Shown one piece after another: positions 14,436 to 22,020 of a DNA stretch of 24,702 bases. The DNA comes from an uncultured Prevotellaceae bacterium (GTDB lineage: Bacteria; Bacteroidota; Bacteroidia; Bacteroidales; Bacteroidaceae): NCBI GenBank assembly GCA_937898415.1, contig CALDLA010000021.1:1-24702 (forward strand). Direction: 5' to 3'. A program made the position numbers and the translations under genes. Position 1 is the stretch's first letter. Every line of letters starts with the position of its first letter. The notes beneath the pieces are model-generated. The model searched no databases. It saw nothing but the letters and a program-made list of their open reading frames with translations, and was not told the DNA's origin.

Positions 14436-15449
14436 CTCCACAAGGATTCTAAAGACTTTACCGGGGTTCTGGCTCCACCATTGCATGGTGTCCAGAGCCT
14501 CTTCTGGTTTTATGACACGGGTTATCAGTTCGTCGGTGGGACAGTCGTTATTCTCCAAATAGTGGATAACAGCCCGGAAGTCCGAAGGCTGGGCATTGCG
14601 TGAGCCGCGGATGTCAAGCTCCTTCTGCACAAAGTACTTCGTCTGGAAAGACACCTCGCTCTTGGCATAGCCGATGCAGGCTACGCGACCCGTAAAGGCC
14701 ACCTCGTTGATGGCCATCTGATAGGTAGGCACACTACCTACAGCCTCGATGATTACATCGGGACCAAAGCCACCGGTAATCTCTTGCAGACGCGCATGTA
14801 CATCTTCTTTTATAGTGTTCACAGCGTAGGCGGCACCCATCTTCTTGGCCAACGCCAGCTTCTCGTCATCAATGTCGGCAGCAATGACGGTGGCACCACG
14901 CATGACCGAACGGACGATGGCACCCATGCCCACCATACCACAACCGATGACCATCACCACGTCGATGTCCGTCACCTGAGCACGGCTGACAGCATGGAAA
15001 CCTACGCTCATAGGCTCTACGAGCGCCGTCACCTTGGGCGAAAGACTGCCGGCAGGAATGATTTTCTCCCAGGGCAGGGTGATATATTCCATCATGGCAC
15101 CGTTGCGCTGTACACCGAGCGTCTCGTTATGCTGGCAGGCGTTCACCCGCTGGTTACGGCAGGAGGTACACTTACCGCAGTTGGTGTAAGGATTGCAAGT
15201 GACCGTCATACCGGGTTTCAGTCCCTCAGGCACACCACTACCCACAGCCTCGATGGTGGCACCCACCTCATGGCCGGGAATGACGGGATTCAGGGCCATC
15301 GTATTGCGACCCATGAAGGTGTTGATGTCCGAACCGCAGAAACCCACGTAGTGCAGTTTCAGCAATACTTCGCCCTGGCCAGGAGCCTGGGGCTTCGCCA
15401 TCTCAATGACATTCAACTCTTGTGAATGCGTAATTTGAATTGCTTTCAT
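14427..15449 (-). CDS. Zinc-dependent medium-chain dehydrogenase, probable L-galactonate 5-dehydrogenase (340 aa)
   Basis: A zinc- and NAD(P)-dependent medium-chain dehydrogenase. Catalytic zinc ligands are C38 (GFCGSD), H60-E61 (GHE) and E145; the structural zinc site is C91, C94, C97 and C105 (CGKCTSCRNQRVNAC); the Rossmann motif is IGCGMVGMGA (168-177). Length is standard. It is the last gene of the four-gene sugar operon, 15 bp after the transporter. In the L-galactose route described for Bacteroides vulgatus, a dehydrogenase of this family oxidises L-galactonate to D-tagaturonate, which then joins hexuronate metabolism; that fits this operon's gene set. If the substrate were L-fucose, the enzyme would act on a fucose-derived acid. 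Substrate is inferred from context; family is certain. Confidence 0.85.
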   Translation of the reverse strand: MKAIQITHSQELNVIEMAKPQAPGQGEVLLKLHYVGFCGSDINTFMGRNTMALNPVIPGHEVGATIEAVGSGVPEGLKPGMTVTCNPYTNCGKCTSCRNQRVNACQHNETLGVQRNGAMMEYITLPWEKIIPAGSLSPKVTALVEPMSVGFHAVSRAQVTDIDVVMVIGCGMVGMGAIVRSVMRGATVIAADIDDEKLALAKKMGAAYAVNTIKEDVHARLQEITGGFGPDVIIEAVGSVPTYQMAINEVAFTGRVACIGYAKSEVSFQTKYFVQKELDIRGSRNAQPSDFRAVIHYLENNDCPTDELITRVIKPEEALDTMQWWSQNPGKVFRILVEWT

Positions 15450-15464
15450 TTTCTTATAGTTGTT

Positions 15465-16769
15465 TTATTTCGCCATCTTTACGTACGAACGATAGCCGTA
15501 GCCAATGATTAAGAGGAAGCAGAGGAAGGGCAGGATGAACGAGGCGTTCACGGCAGGATGCCCGAAGACCGTCTGCTGGTCAATGATCCAGCCCTGCAGC
15601 GGCGGCATGAGTGCTCCTCCCACAATGGCCATCACCAGGAAGGCTGCTCCCAGCGTGGAGTCCTGACTGTCCACATCCTCTAAGGCGATACCGTAAATGG
15701 TGGGGAACATCAGCGACATGAAGAAACTGATGCCTACCAGGCAGTACAGTCCCAGCATACCCACAATGCATATAGCACCAAGAGAACAGAGGGCAGCTCC
15801 ACAGCCGAAGATAGCCAGCAGACGACGACTGTTGACGTACTTCATCAGCATGGTGGAGATGAAGCGGCTAGTTAGGAAGAGCGACATAGCCACGATGTTA
15901 TAAGTCTGGGCTGTAGCCTTGTTGATACCGAGGTTGTCGGCATACTGGATAATAAAGGTCCAGGTCATAATCTGGGCGGCCACGTAGAACATCTGTGCCA
16001 GCACACCTTCACGATAGATGGTATTATGCCACAGGTTGTGCAGCGTCTGGCTCGTGGTATGGGTCAGGCCCTGCGCTTTCTGCTCCTCGCTCTGGGTCTT
16101 TGGCATCTTGGTCAGGGCGATGATGATGAACATAGCCAGCACCACGAGACCAATGGCCACGTAGGGGTCGCGGATGACAGCCAGGTCATGCACACGGATG
16201 GTAGCCTTCTCAGCCTCCGACAACGAGCCGAAAATAATCTGTCCGGCAGCATCGCGGCGGTCGCTGATGAGCTGGGGCAGCACGATGAGCGAAGCCACGC
16301 TCATGCCGCAGAGTGAACCCATAGGGTTGAAGGCCTGCGCCATATTCAGGCGGCGGGTACTGGTCTCCTTGGCTCCCAACGACAGGATAAAGGGATTGGC
16401 TGTTGTCTCGAGGAATGCTAATCCGAACGTCAGGATGTAAAGCGACAGGCAAAAGAACGTGAAACTCTCTTGAGCGGCGGCAGGAATAAAAAGGAAGGCA
16501 CCCGTTGCATAGAGCGCCAATCCGAGCAGGATGCCCCACTTGTAGCTGTACTTACGGATAAACAACGCTGCGGGAATAGCCATCGTGGCATAGCCGCCAT
16601 AGAAGGCAAACTGCACCATCGAAGCCTTGGCTGCCGTCAGTTCCATCACGGTCTGGAAAGCTGCCACCATCGGATTCGTGATGTCGTTGGCAAAGCCCCA
16701 GAGGGCAAACAATGTCGTGACCAAGATGAACGTCACAAGATATTTCTTCTCAATCAATTTGGGCTTCAT
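15465..16769 (-). CDS. FucP-like major facilitator sugar:H+ symporter (434 aa)
   Basis: A 12-helix inner-membrane transporter of the FucP branch of the major facilitator superfamily, which imports L-fucose, L-galactose or other sugars with protons. The signature is LFALWGFANDITNPMV in the first helix, closely like the FucP family sequence, and LAFLETTANPFILSLG in a later helix. The acidic residue in the first helix (the Asp of GFAND) is the known proton-coupling position in the E. coli FucP structure. Length is typical. It lies between the lactonase gene (9 bp upstream) and the dehydrogenase gene (15 bp downstream), so uptake and oxidation are co-expressed. L-galactose is the favoured substrate because of the neighbouring aldo/keto reductase. 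Confidence 0.88.
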   Translation of the reverse strand: MKPKLIEKKYLVTFILVTTLFALWGFANDITNPMVAAFQTVMELTAAKASMVQFAFYGGYATMAIPAALFIRKYSYKWGILLGLALYATGAFLFIPAAAQESFTFFCLSLYILTFGLAFLETTANPFILSLGAKETSTRRLNMAQAFNPMGSLCGMSVASLIVLPQLISDRRDAAGQIIFGSLSEAEKATIRVHDLAVIRDPYVAIGLVVLAMFIIIALTKMPKTQSEEQKAQGLTHTTSQTLHNLWHNTIYREGVLAQMFYVAAQIMTWTFIIQYADNLGINKATAQTYNIVAMSLFLTSRFISTMLMKYVNSRRLLAIFGCGAALCSLGAICIVGMLGLYCLVGISFFMSLMFPTIYGIALEDVDSQDSTLGAAFLVMAIVGGALMPPLQGWIIDQQTVFGHPAVNASFILPFLCFLLIIGYGYRSYVKMAK

Positions 16770-16778
16770 AGTTATTGG

Positions 16779-17669
16779 TTATTCAGACATGTTTTTAATA
16801 TAAGGTAAATCAGGCAAGTTGCCGAAGCCGTAGAACCGCTGGGCATTCTCGCCAAGAAACAGCGCCTTCTCCGTATCCGTCAGTTCCTTGCTCTTCTCCA
16901 CGAAGTCATACGACATACGGTAAGTGATGGCAGTAATGGTCCGCGGATAGTCCGAGCCCCACATCAGCCTATCCATACCTACCCACTCGGCTGCCTCGCG
17001 AATACGACGGACAGCCGTCGGGAAGGGGTAGAACTCGGGATTGTAAAGCCAGGTAATGCCACCCGACTCAATCATCACGTTGTCGCCCTGTCGTGCCAGC
17101 ATGACCTGACTGCGGAAAGAGTCAGTAGTCGGCATGCCGAAATGACCGATGGCCACCTTCAACCGCGGACACTCCTGAATGACCTCAGCCATCTGCGCCA
17201 CCTGACGTTCGTCGTCAGCCAGACACATGGAAAGAATCATTCCCTTCTTCTCCATCAGCTTGAACACAGGCATCAGCGTCTGCAACGGTTCATGCATGCG
17301 GTGACCGGGGAAAGCAATGCCCCTGAGGCCGGCATCGATAACCGCCTGTGCCTCCTCCACGTTCCAAGCCATTCCCATACACAAGAAACGGTCGGGATAT
17401 TGCTGTTGCACCTCGGCCAGATACTCATTCTGGCAACCGTCGATGACCTCCTGTACCACGACAGCGGCACCCACCTGCGCATAATTCATGTTCGAGAGAA
17501 ATACCTCGGCCGTATTCCGACCGTCAATCATAAAGGGCGGCAGCATCTGCACTTCCTCGTCCATGAAGATACTTCGGCCGTTCTTCAGCGACAAGATCCG
17601 CTTGCCGTCCACCGTCGTGTCCTGACGGAGCCACAGGTGGCTGTGTGCGTCGATTATGAGTTTGCCCAT
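16779..17669 (-). CDS. COG3618-type amidohydrolase, probable L-galactono-1,5-lactonase (296 aa)
   Basis: A cytoplasmic TIM-barrel metal hydrolase of the amidohydrolase superfamily. The first metal motif is DAHSHLW (7-13, H9 and H11), an internal His sits in IGHFG, and the last-strand Asp is in WGSDYPRT. This set is typical of sugar lactonases (COG3618), which open aldono-lactones to acids. Its ATG lies 16 nt inside the end of the aldo/keto reductase gene, a tight translational coupling. Together the two would convert an aldose to its lactone and then to the acid. The reading as L-galactono-1,5-lactonase depends on the aldo/keto reductase's resemblance to L-galactose dehydrogenase; L-fuconolactonase is the alternative. 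Confidence 0.85.
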   Translation of the reverse strand: MGKLIIDAHSHLWLRQDTTVDGKRILSLKNGRSIFMDEEVQMLPPFMIDGRNTAEVFLSNMNYAQVGAAVVVQEVIDGCQNEYLAEVQQQYPDRFLCMGMAWNVEEAQAVIDAGLRGIAFPGHRMHEPLQTLMPVFKLMEKKGMILSMCLADDERQVAQMAEVIQECPRLKVAIGHFGMPTTDSFRSQVMLARQGDNVMIESGGITWLYNPEFYPFPTAVRRIREAAEWVGMDRLMWGSDYPRTITAITYRMSYDFVEKSKELTDTEKALFLGENAQRFYGFGNLPDLPYIKNMSE

Positions 17670-18601
17670 GTCACACGTTGCTGGTCGCCAATGATTTCCT
17701 TCACCTTATCAACCAACTCCCAGTCGGGTTCCTCGTTGGCCCAGGCTATGTTACGTTTCACGTTGGCAGGATTGGCCGACGAGAAGAGTGTTGATGCTAT
17801 ACGCTGGTTGCTGACAGAGAACTGCACGGCCAGTTTCTCAATGGGATAGCCCTTTTCCTGACAGTATGCAGCAGCACGCTGACAAGCCTGAACCAGGGGT
17901 TTCGGAGCGGGATGCCAGTCGGGCACACCACGCTGGCTCAAGAGTCCCATCGACAGCGGCGAGGCATTGATGACGCCCACACCGTTCGCCTCAAAGAAAT
18001 CCAGGAAGTCCACCAACGCGTCGTCGTTCAGTGTGTAGTGACAGAAATTCAGAATACTCTCGACAGTACCTTTCTCGCAGTGCTCGATGACCCACTTCAG
18101 GTTCTGCAGTTGTAGGTCGGTGATACCCACATGGCTCACCACGCCCTTCTCACGCAGTTCGACCAGGGCGGGCAACGTCTCGTCCACCACTTTCTGCAGT
18201 CCGCCCGGCAATGCAGCCTGGAACTCTATGTCGTGAACGTTGATCAGGTCAATATGGTCAATACCCAATCGCTCCATACTCTCGTAGACACTGTCGGTGA
18301 CGCGCTTGGCCGAGTAGTCCCAGGTATTGATGCCGTCCTTACCATAACGACCCACCTTGGTACTCAGGTAGTACTTGTCGCGAGGGATGTTGCGCAATGC
18401 CTTGCCCAGCACCGTCTCTGCCTTGTAGTGACCGTAGTACGGACTCACGTCTATAAAGTTAATACCGCCCTCGATGGCTGCCTCAACAGCCTCGAAGCTT
18501 TCTTTCTCGTTGGTCTCTCGAAAGACACTGCCCAGCGACGATGCGCCGAAGCTTAGGTGGGAAATTTGCATTCCCGTCCGTCCTAGTTCTGTGTACCTCA
18601 T
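17654..18601 (-). CDS. Aldo/keto reductase, probable L-galactose dehydrogenase (315 aa)
   Basis: An NAD(P)-dependent aldo/keto reductase. The catalytic tetrad is visible: D51 (FIDVSPYYG), Y56, K82 (STKVG) and H123 (VHDIEF). From memory it resembles plant L-galactose dehydrogenase more than ordinary members: GASSLGSVF near the start, FIDVSPYYG, NVHDIEF, and NASPLSMGLLSQRGVPDWHPA close to the plant ASPLAMGLL-x-GPPEWHPA segment. It would oxidise L-galactose at C1 to the lactone. It is the first gene of the operon and overlaps the lactonase gene by 16 nt. A weak -7-like TATTATTG lies at 18622-18615, one mismatch from consensus and without a -33 box. Substrate is inferred; the family is certain. 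Confidence 0.85.
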   Translation of the reverse strand: MRYTELGRTGMQISHLSFGASSLGSVFRETNEKESFEAVEAAIEGGINFIDVSPYYGHYKAETVLGKALRNIPRDKYYLSTKVGRYGKDGINTWDYSAKRVTDSVYESMERLGIDHIDLINVHDIEFQAALPGGLQKVVDETLPALVELREKGVVSHVGITDLQLQNLKWVIEHCEKGTVESILNFCHYTLNDDALVDFLDFFEANGVGVINASPLSMGLLSQRGVPDWHPAPKPLVQACQRAAAYCQEKGYPIEKLAVQFSVSNQRIASTLFSSANPANVKRNIAWANEEPDWELVDKVKEIIGDQQRVTWANS

Positions 18602-18644
18602 GTTGTTGGTTGTGCAATAATATGTTATAGCTGTTTTCTGACTC

Positions 18645-19799
18645 TTATTGTACGCTGCGCTTCATGTTCAGCTCGGAGATCCGGCCCTCGGGCGACACTT
18701 GTGCCGTCACCTTGAACACCACACTCTCCACGTCGAACTGCCCATCTTCGCCTCCACGCTCCGTACGCTGGGCTACGGTGAAGTTGACCGTATAGCTGAA
18801 TTGTCCCTCACCCAGGTTGTTCTTCTCGATATTCCAGTCGCCATTGGGCGTAAACTCCATGCGGAGGACATTGGCCTCATACAGTTTGTCCATATACTGG
18901 CGCACATCCTCCTTGGTGGCATTGGCCCGATGCAGGAACGAGGTCAGTACGGGTGCCAAGGTCGTTGCCAAGGCCGTCTCGTCCTTGTGCGACAACGCGT
19001 TGAAGTAGGTGGTAAAAAGCTGCTTGACGACGAGCTGGTCCTCAGCCGTCACCTTCTGAGCCTCCAAACGTTCGTAGTTGGCCGTAGCCTCGTCGTAGTA
19101 AGCTCCGTCCTCGTGGTCGGTGAAGTACTTCTTATAAGCCTCAGCCGTATTCTCATTCTTGGCGGTTTCCCAGTCTATCGAGTCTATCTTGATGGTGGCC
19201 TCCACCTTGTGCAGGCTTTCCGGGTGTAGCTTCAAGAAGCGTTCGAAGGCGAACTTGCTGTTGTTCACCAGTGCATCGTTCCAGTCGTTCTCCACCTTCT
19301 TCAGGCTTTGCAGGTGAACCTTAATGGAATCACGGTGCGCCACTGGCGCGTCGGTATACATGTCGAGGAAGTTCTGCAGCACCATGGGCTCCGTACTGTT
19401 CATTGCATTCTCGTAGGCCGCCTGTTCCTGCTTCTTCTCCTGCGTCTTCATGAAGTAGAGTCCTAAGAGCACGACGATGAGGGCCAGGACAAAGGCCACG
19501 ATGAAGGCCGTAACGCCGGCACGGCGCTTCCTGGGTCGCCGAGGTGCCTTTTCCGGCTCTTCGGGCTGCTGGGGCTTCTGCTGGACGACGGGCACCGTCG
19601 GCTCATGCGGCGTCATACTGCCATGATTGGCTCCGTTGATGCTGCAATGACAGTTGGGGCACTCGCCTTGTTCCTTGAATATCACCTCCCCGCAGTCGGG
19701 GCAGCGTGTTATCTTGCCTGCTATATCAATACCACATGAAGGGCAGGTCTTTGCTTGGTCGCTCACTTGGTGACCACATTCCGGACACTTGATTAACAT
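18645..19799 (-). CDS. Double zinc-ribbon membrane protein with three helical repeats (384 aa)
   Basis: The N-terminus carries two zinc ribbons built from four CxxC knuckles (C5/C8, C19/C22, C33/C36, C47/C50). A Pro/Gln/Glu linker with a run of Arg and Lys follows (65-93), then one transmembrane helix (96-117). Next come three tandem helical repeats of about 38 residues (for example AYENAMNSTEPMVLQNFLDM, DWNDALVNNSKFAFERFLKL, DWETAKNENTAEAYKKYFTD). The C-terminal domain (about 255-384) resembles an NTF2-like or DUF4878-like fold (LFTTYFNALSHKDETALATT). By the positive-inside rule the ribbons are cytoplasmic and the repeats periplasmic. The function is unknown. It begins 43 bp after the lysozyme-like gene and may be co-transcribed with it. 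Confidence 0.8.
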   Translation of the reverse strand: MLIKCPECGHQVSDQAKTCPSCGIDIAGKITRCPDCGEVIFKEQGECPNCHCSINGANHGSMTPHEPTVPVVQQKPQQPEEPEKAPRRPRKRRAGVTAFIVAFVLALIVVLLGLYFMKTQEKKQEQAAYENAMNSTEPMVLQNFLDMYTDAPVAHRDSIKVHLQSLKKVENDWNDALVNNSKFAFERFLKLHPESLHKVEATIKIDSIDWETAKNENTAEAYKKYFTDHEDGAYYDEATANYERLEAQKVTAEDQLVVKQLFTTYFNALSHKDETALATTLAPVLTSFLHRANATKEDVRQYMDKLYEANVLRMEFTPNGDWNIEKNNLGEGQFSYTVNFTVAQRTERGGEDGQFDVESVVFKVTAQVSPEGRISELNMKRSVQ

Positions 19800-19842
19800 C
19801 TTTACTATTGACTATTTAGCTGTTTACATACGTTTTGACTAT

Positions 19843-20661
19843 TCAATGCCTGAAGCGGATGTCGCGCAGTTCGTGGTCACCCATGAACCGCGACTTGTCC
19901 ACGAAACCGTTGACGCCGACTATCCGTCCCTTGGCCGTGTACTGCCACATGGTGTAGTCGCGGCCGTCGGCCAGCACTGGCTCCTCGTTGGTGTACATGG
20001 CAATCATCAGCTGATAGTTGTCGAGCATGCCTACCAGGTGTTTGTTGTAGAAGTTACGGTAGGTATAGACCAGCGGCTTCTGCCGGTAGGCCAGTTCCAT
20101 CAGTCTGAGGAACTTCGTCAGCGAGTCACAGAACTCCGCCGTCGGCATGTTGGCCACCGTCTCCACGTCCACCATCGGTATCAGGTCCTGCTCACCCGGC
20201 AGACACTGGGCCATGAAGTTGCGCAACTGGGTCTCCTGCGGCGTCTTCGGACGGTAGAAGTGGTAGCTGCCCACCTTCAGCCCGTAGCGGTGGGCCAGTT
20301 CTATGTTACGCTCAAAGTAGCTGTCGATGCGGTCGCCACCCTCGGTGGCCTTCAGGTAGACGTAGGACATCTTCGTATGCTCGCCCACCGTCTCCCAGAA
20401 TACCTGACCCTGATAGTGGCTCAGGTCGATGCCGTGAACATGTTCGCAGGTGTCCTCACACATCAGGTAGGGATTGCCGTCGTCGGTCATGACCGGTCGC
20501 AACACGGCAGTCCGCGGCCTCACTTTCTGCCTGACTTTCTTCTTGGTCACTTTCTGGGTCTTGGCCTTGGCGCGCCGTTTCCTGGGCTTGGCGTCCATCT
20601 GTTCGCTGACGACCATCGCCAGCAATGCAATTATTAATATATTGACTATTTTTCTCATCAT
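19843..20661 (-). CDS. GH25 lysozyme-like muramidase with basic linker (272 aa)
   Basis: A glycoside hydrolase family 25 protein, which cleaves N-acetylmuramic acid to N-acetylglucosamine bonds in peptidoglycan. It has a hydrophobic signal-type segment (4-19), then a Lys/Arg-rich stretch (25-50), then the catalytic domain. The domain shows GIDLSHYQG with D79, YLKATEG with E107, the DxE pair D165/E167 in PMVDVET, and WQY (239-241), all expected family features. The domain starts at about 74 and is full length. ATG at 20661 or 20658 could be the start. It is divergent from the C11 protease with overlapping promoters. Cell-wall remodelling is likely; attack on rival bacteria is possible but not shown. 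Confidence 0.85.
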   Translation of the reverse strand: MMRKIVNILIIALLAMVVSEQMDAKPRKRRAKAKTQKVTKKKVRQKVRPRTAVLRPVMTDDGNPYLMCEDTCEHVHGIDLSHYQGQVFWETVGEHTKMSYVYLKATEGGDRIDSYFERNIELAHRYGLKVGSYHFYRPKTPQETQLRNFMAQCLPGEQDLIPMVDVETVANMPTAEFCDSLTKFLRLMELAYRQKPLVYTYRNFYNKHLVGMLDNYQLMIAMYTNEEPVLADGRDYTMWQYTAKGRIVGVNGFVDKSRFMGDHELRDIRFRH

Positions 20662-20677
20662 TCGTTAAATTGGACTG

Positions 20678-20685
20678 CAAAGTTA
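20678..20685 (-). promoter_or_regulatory. Bacteroidetes -7 box for the GH25 gene
   Basis: TAACTTTG on the minus strand (20685-20678) fits TAnnTTTG and lies 17-19 bp before the ATG. No TTTG lies at the -33 distance. It is the mirror image of the plus-strand box at 20708-20715, 22 bp away. Confidence 0.55.
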
Positions 20686-20707
20686 CAAAGATTTCAAGAA
20701 AAAAGCG

Positions 20708-20715
20708 TAACTTTG
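20708..20715 (+). promoter_or_regulatory. Bacteroidetes -7 box for the C11 protease gene
   Basis: TAACTTTG on the plus strand (20708-20715) fits TAnnTTTG. Transcription would start at about 20721, a few bases before the ATG at 20725 or 20731, so the leader is very short. No TTTG lies at the -33 distance, where the opposing gene's -7 box sits instead. Confidence 0.55.
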
Positions 20716-20724
20716 CACAAAAAT

Positions 20725-22020
20725 ATGAAGATGAAGAAGTATTTATTGACACTGATATGCTTCGGCACACTGCTTGCCGCATGTCACGATGATAAAAAAG
20801 ACTCTACGGGAGATACCACCCGCACGGTCATGGTCTACATGGCTGGTGAGAACAACCTCACTGCCACAAGCGGAACGAGATTCCTCAGAAACGACCTCAA
20901 TGAAATCATTGCAGGCTCCAAGTACCTCGGCAAGGACCAGCGCCTCCTGATCTTCGTCGACAGTCTGAACACCACCAAGAATTCGGGGACACCGGTCATC
21001 CTGGAAGCGCGTGACGGCAAGACGACCGTCCTTCATCGGTACGACACCGACTTCTACTCCTGCGACCCGGCCAAATTCAAGGACGTGCTACAGCGGATGC
21101 TTAACGAGGCACCTGCCAAGAGCTACGGACTGGTGCTCTGGGGACACGCCTGCGGATGGAGCGTCAGCAAGGACACCATAGCCGGGTCACGCACTGCGAC
21201 ACGGGCCTACGGCCAAGACTACGGAACCGACATAACAGGCGGAAGCATGAAGTGGATGAACATCACGCAGATGGCACGCGCCTTGGAGAGCCTGCCCAGA
21301 CTGGAGTTCATCTTTGCCGACTGCTGCAACATGATGTGTGCCGAGGTGGGCTACGAACTGCGCAATGCGACGAACTACCTCATCGGTTCGCCTGCCGAGA
21401 TTCCCGGCGACGGTGCTCCCTACGACATGATTCTACCTTATTTATATAAGAACGACAGCCAGCTCTATAAGGGCATCATCGATACTTACTACGATGATTA
21501 TCTGGACGCCTTCGAGGGTGATTATACATTGGATGGCCAGAGTGTTCCCCTGTCAGTCATCGACACACGCCAGATGGAACAGTTGGCTACCGCCACCCGC
21601 GACGTGATTGACACGTTTGCTGAGGGAACCTTCAACTACCCCCAGAATGCCAGCCTCACGGGACTGCCCTTCTATCTTTGCTACGACGCCCCCGTCATGT
21701 ACGACCTGCGCGGCTTCATTAAGATGTATGCTAGCGACGAAGATTTCCAGTCATGGGACCGTGTCTACCAGCAGGCCGTACCCTATTACCGGATGTCGAT
21801 GATGTGGATGACCATCTATGATTCTTTAGAGAGATCCATGTACTACTTTGACCAGGAGATTTCCAAGTACGGCTGCGTCAGCCTCTTCATTCCGAGGAAC
21901 AACTCTTATTACTTCGGCGGCACCTTCAACTACAACAAGACGTCGTGGAACTTCGGCTGGAACCGCATCATCGACTGGACCCGTTACGGCTGGGACGACA
22001 ATGCTACTTACATTCGGTAG
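20725..22020 (+). CDS. Clostripain-family (C11) cysteine protease, lipoprotein (431 aa)
   Basis: A secreted cysteine protease of family C11. The signal peptide ends in a lipobox LLAAC with the lipidated C20, followed by HDDKKDS. The early acidic residues resemble lipoprotein export signals that send Bacteroidetes lipoproteins to the cell surface. The catalytic dyad is visible: H141 in WGHACGW and C201 in FADCCNM (the family has D-x-C-x-M), with the family's RTVMVYMAGENNL at the N-terminal strand and SPAEIPGDGAPYD after the Cys. Family members cleave after Arg or Lys and some self-activate. ATG at 20725 or 20731 is the start; the longer frame to 20713 uses a TTG inside the promoter. It overlaps the convergent gldE by 17 bp. 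Confidence 0.88.
   Translation: MKMKKYLLTLICFGTLLAACHDDKKDSTGDTTRTVMVYMAGENNLTATSGTRFLRNDLNEIIAGSKYLGKDQRLLIFVDSLNTTKNSGTPVILEARDGKTTVLHRYDTDFYSCDPAKFKDVLQRMLNEAPAKSYGLVLWGHACGWSVSKDTIAGSRTATRAYGQDYGTDITGGSMKWMNITQMARALESLPRLEFIFADCCNMMCAEVGYELRNATNYLIGSPAEIPGDGAPYDMILPYLYKNDSQLYKGIIDTYYDDYLDAFEGDYTLDGQSVPLSVIDTRQMEQLATATRDVIDTFAEGTFNYPQNASLTGLPFYLCYDAPVMYDLRGFIKMYASDEDFQSWDRVYQQAVPYYRMSMMWMTIYDSLERSMYYFDQEISKYGCVSLFIPRNNSYYFGGTFNYNKTSWNFGWNRIIDWTRYGWDDNATYIR

Noticed and set aside
14784..15425. 213-codon open frame on the plus strand opposite the zinc dehydrogenase
   Set aside because: His/Thr-rich composition typical of the reverse of a GC-rich gene; the minus-strand gene has all family motifs.
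17142..17849. 235-codon plus-strand frame opposite the lactonase and aldo/keto reductase
   Set aside because: Shadow of two well-supported genes; no recognisable domain.
14427..18601. Full L-fucose pathway by the fuconate dehydratase route
   Set aside because: No fuconate dehydratase is present and the aldo/keto reductase looks more like L-galactose dehydrogenase; kept only as an alternative substrate.
19789..20637. 282-codon plus-strand frame opposite the GH25 gene
   Set aside because: The minus strand carries intact GH25 catalytic motifs; the plus frame is Val/His/Leu-rich shadow.
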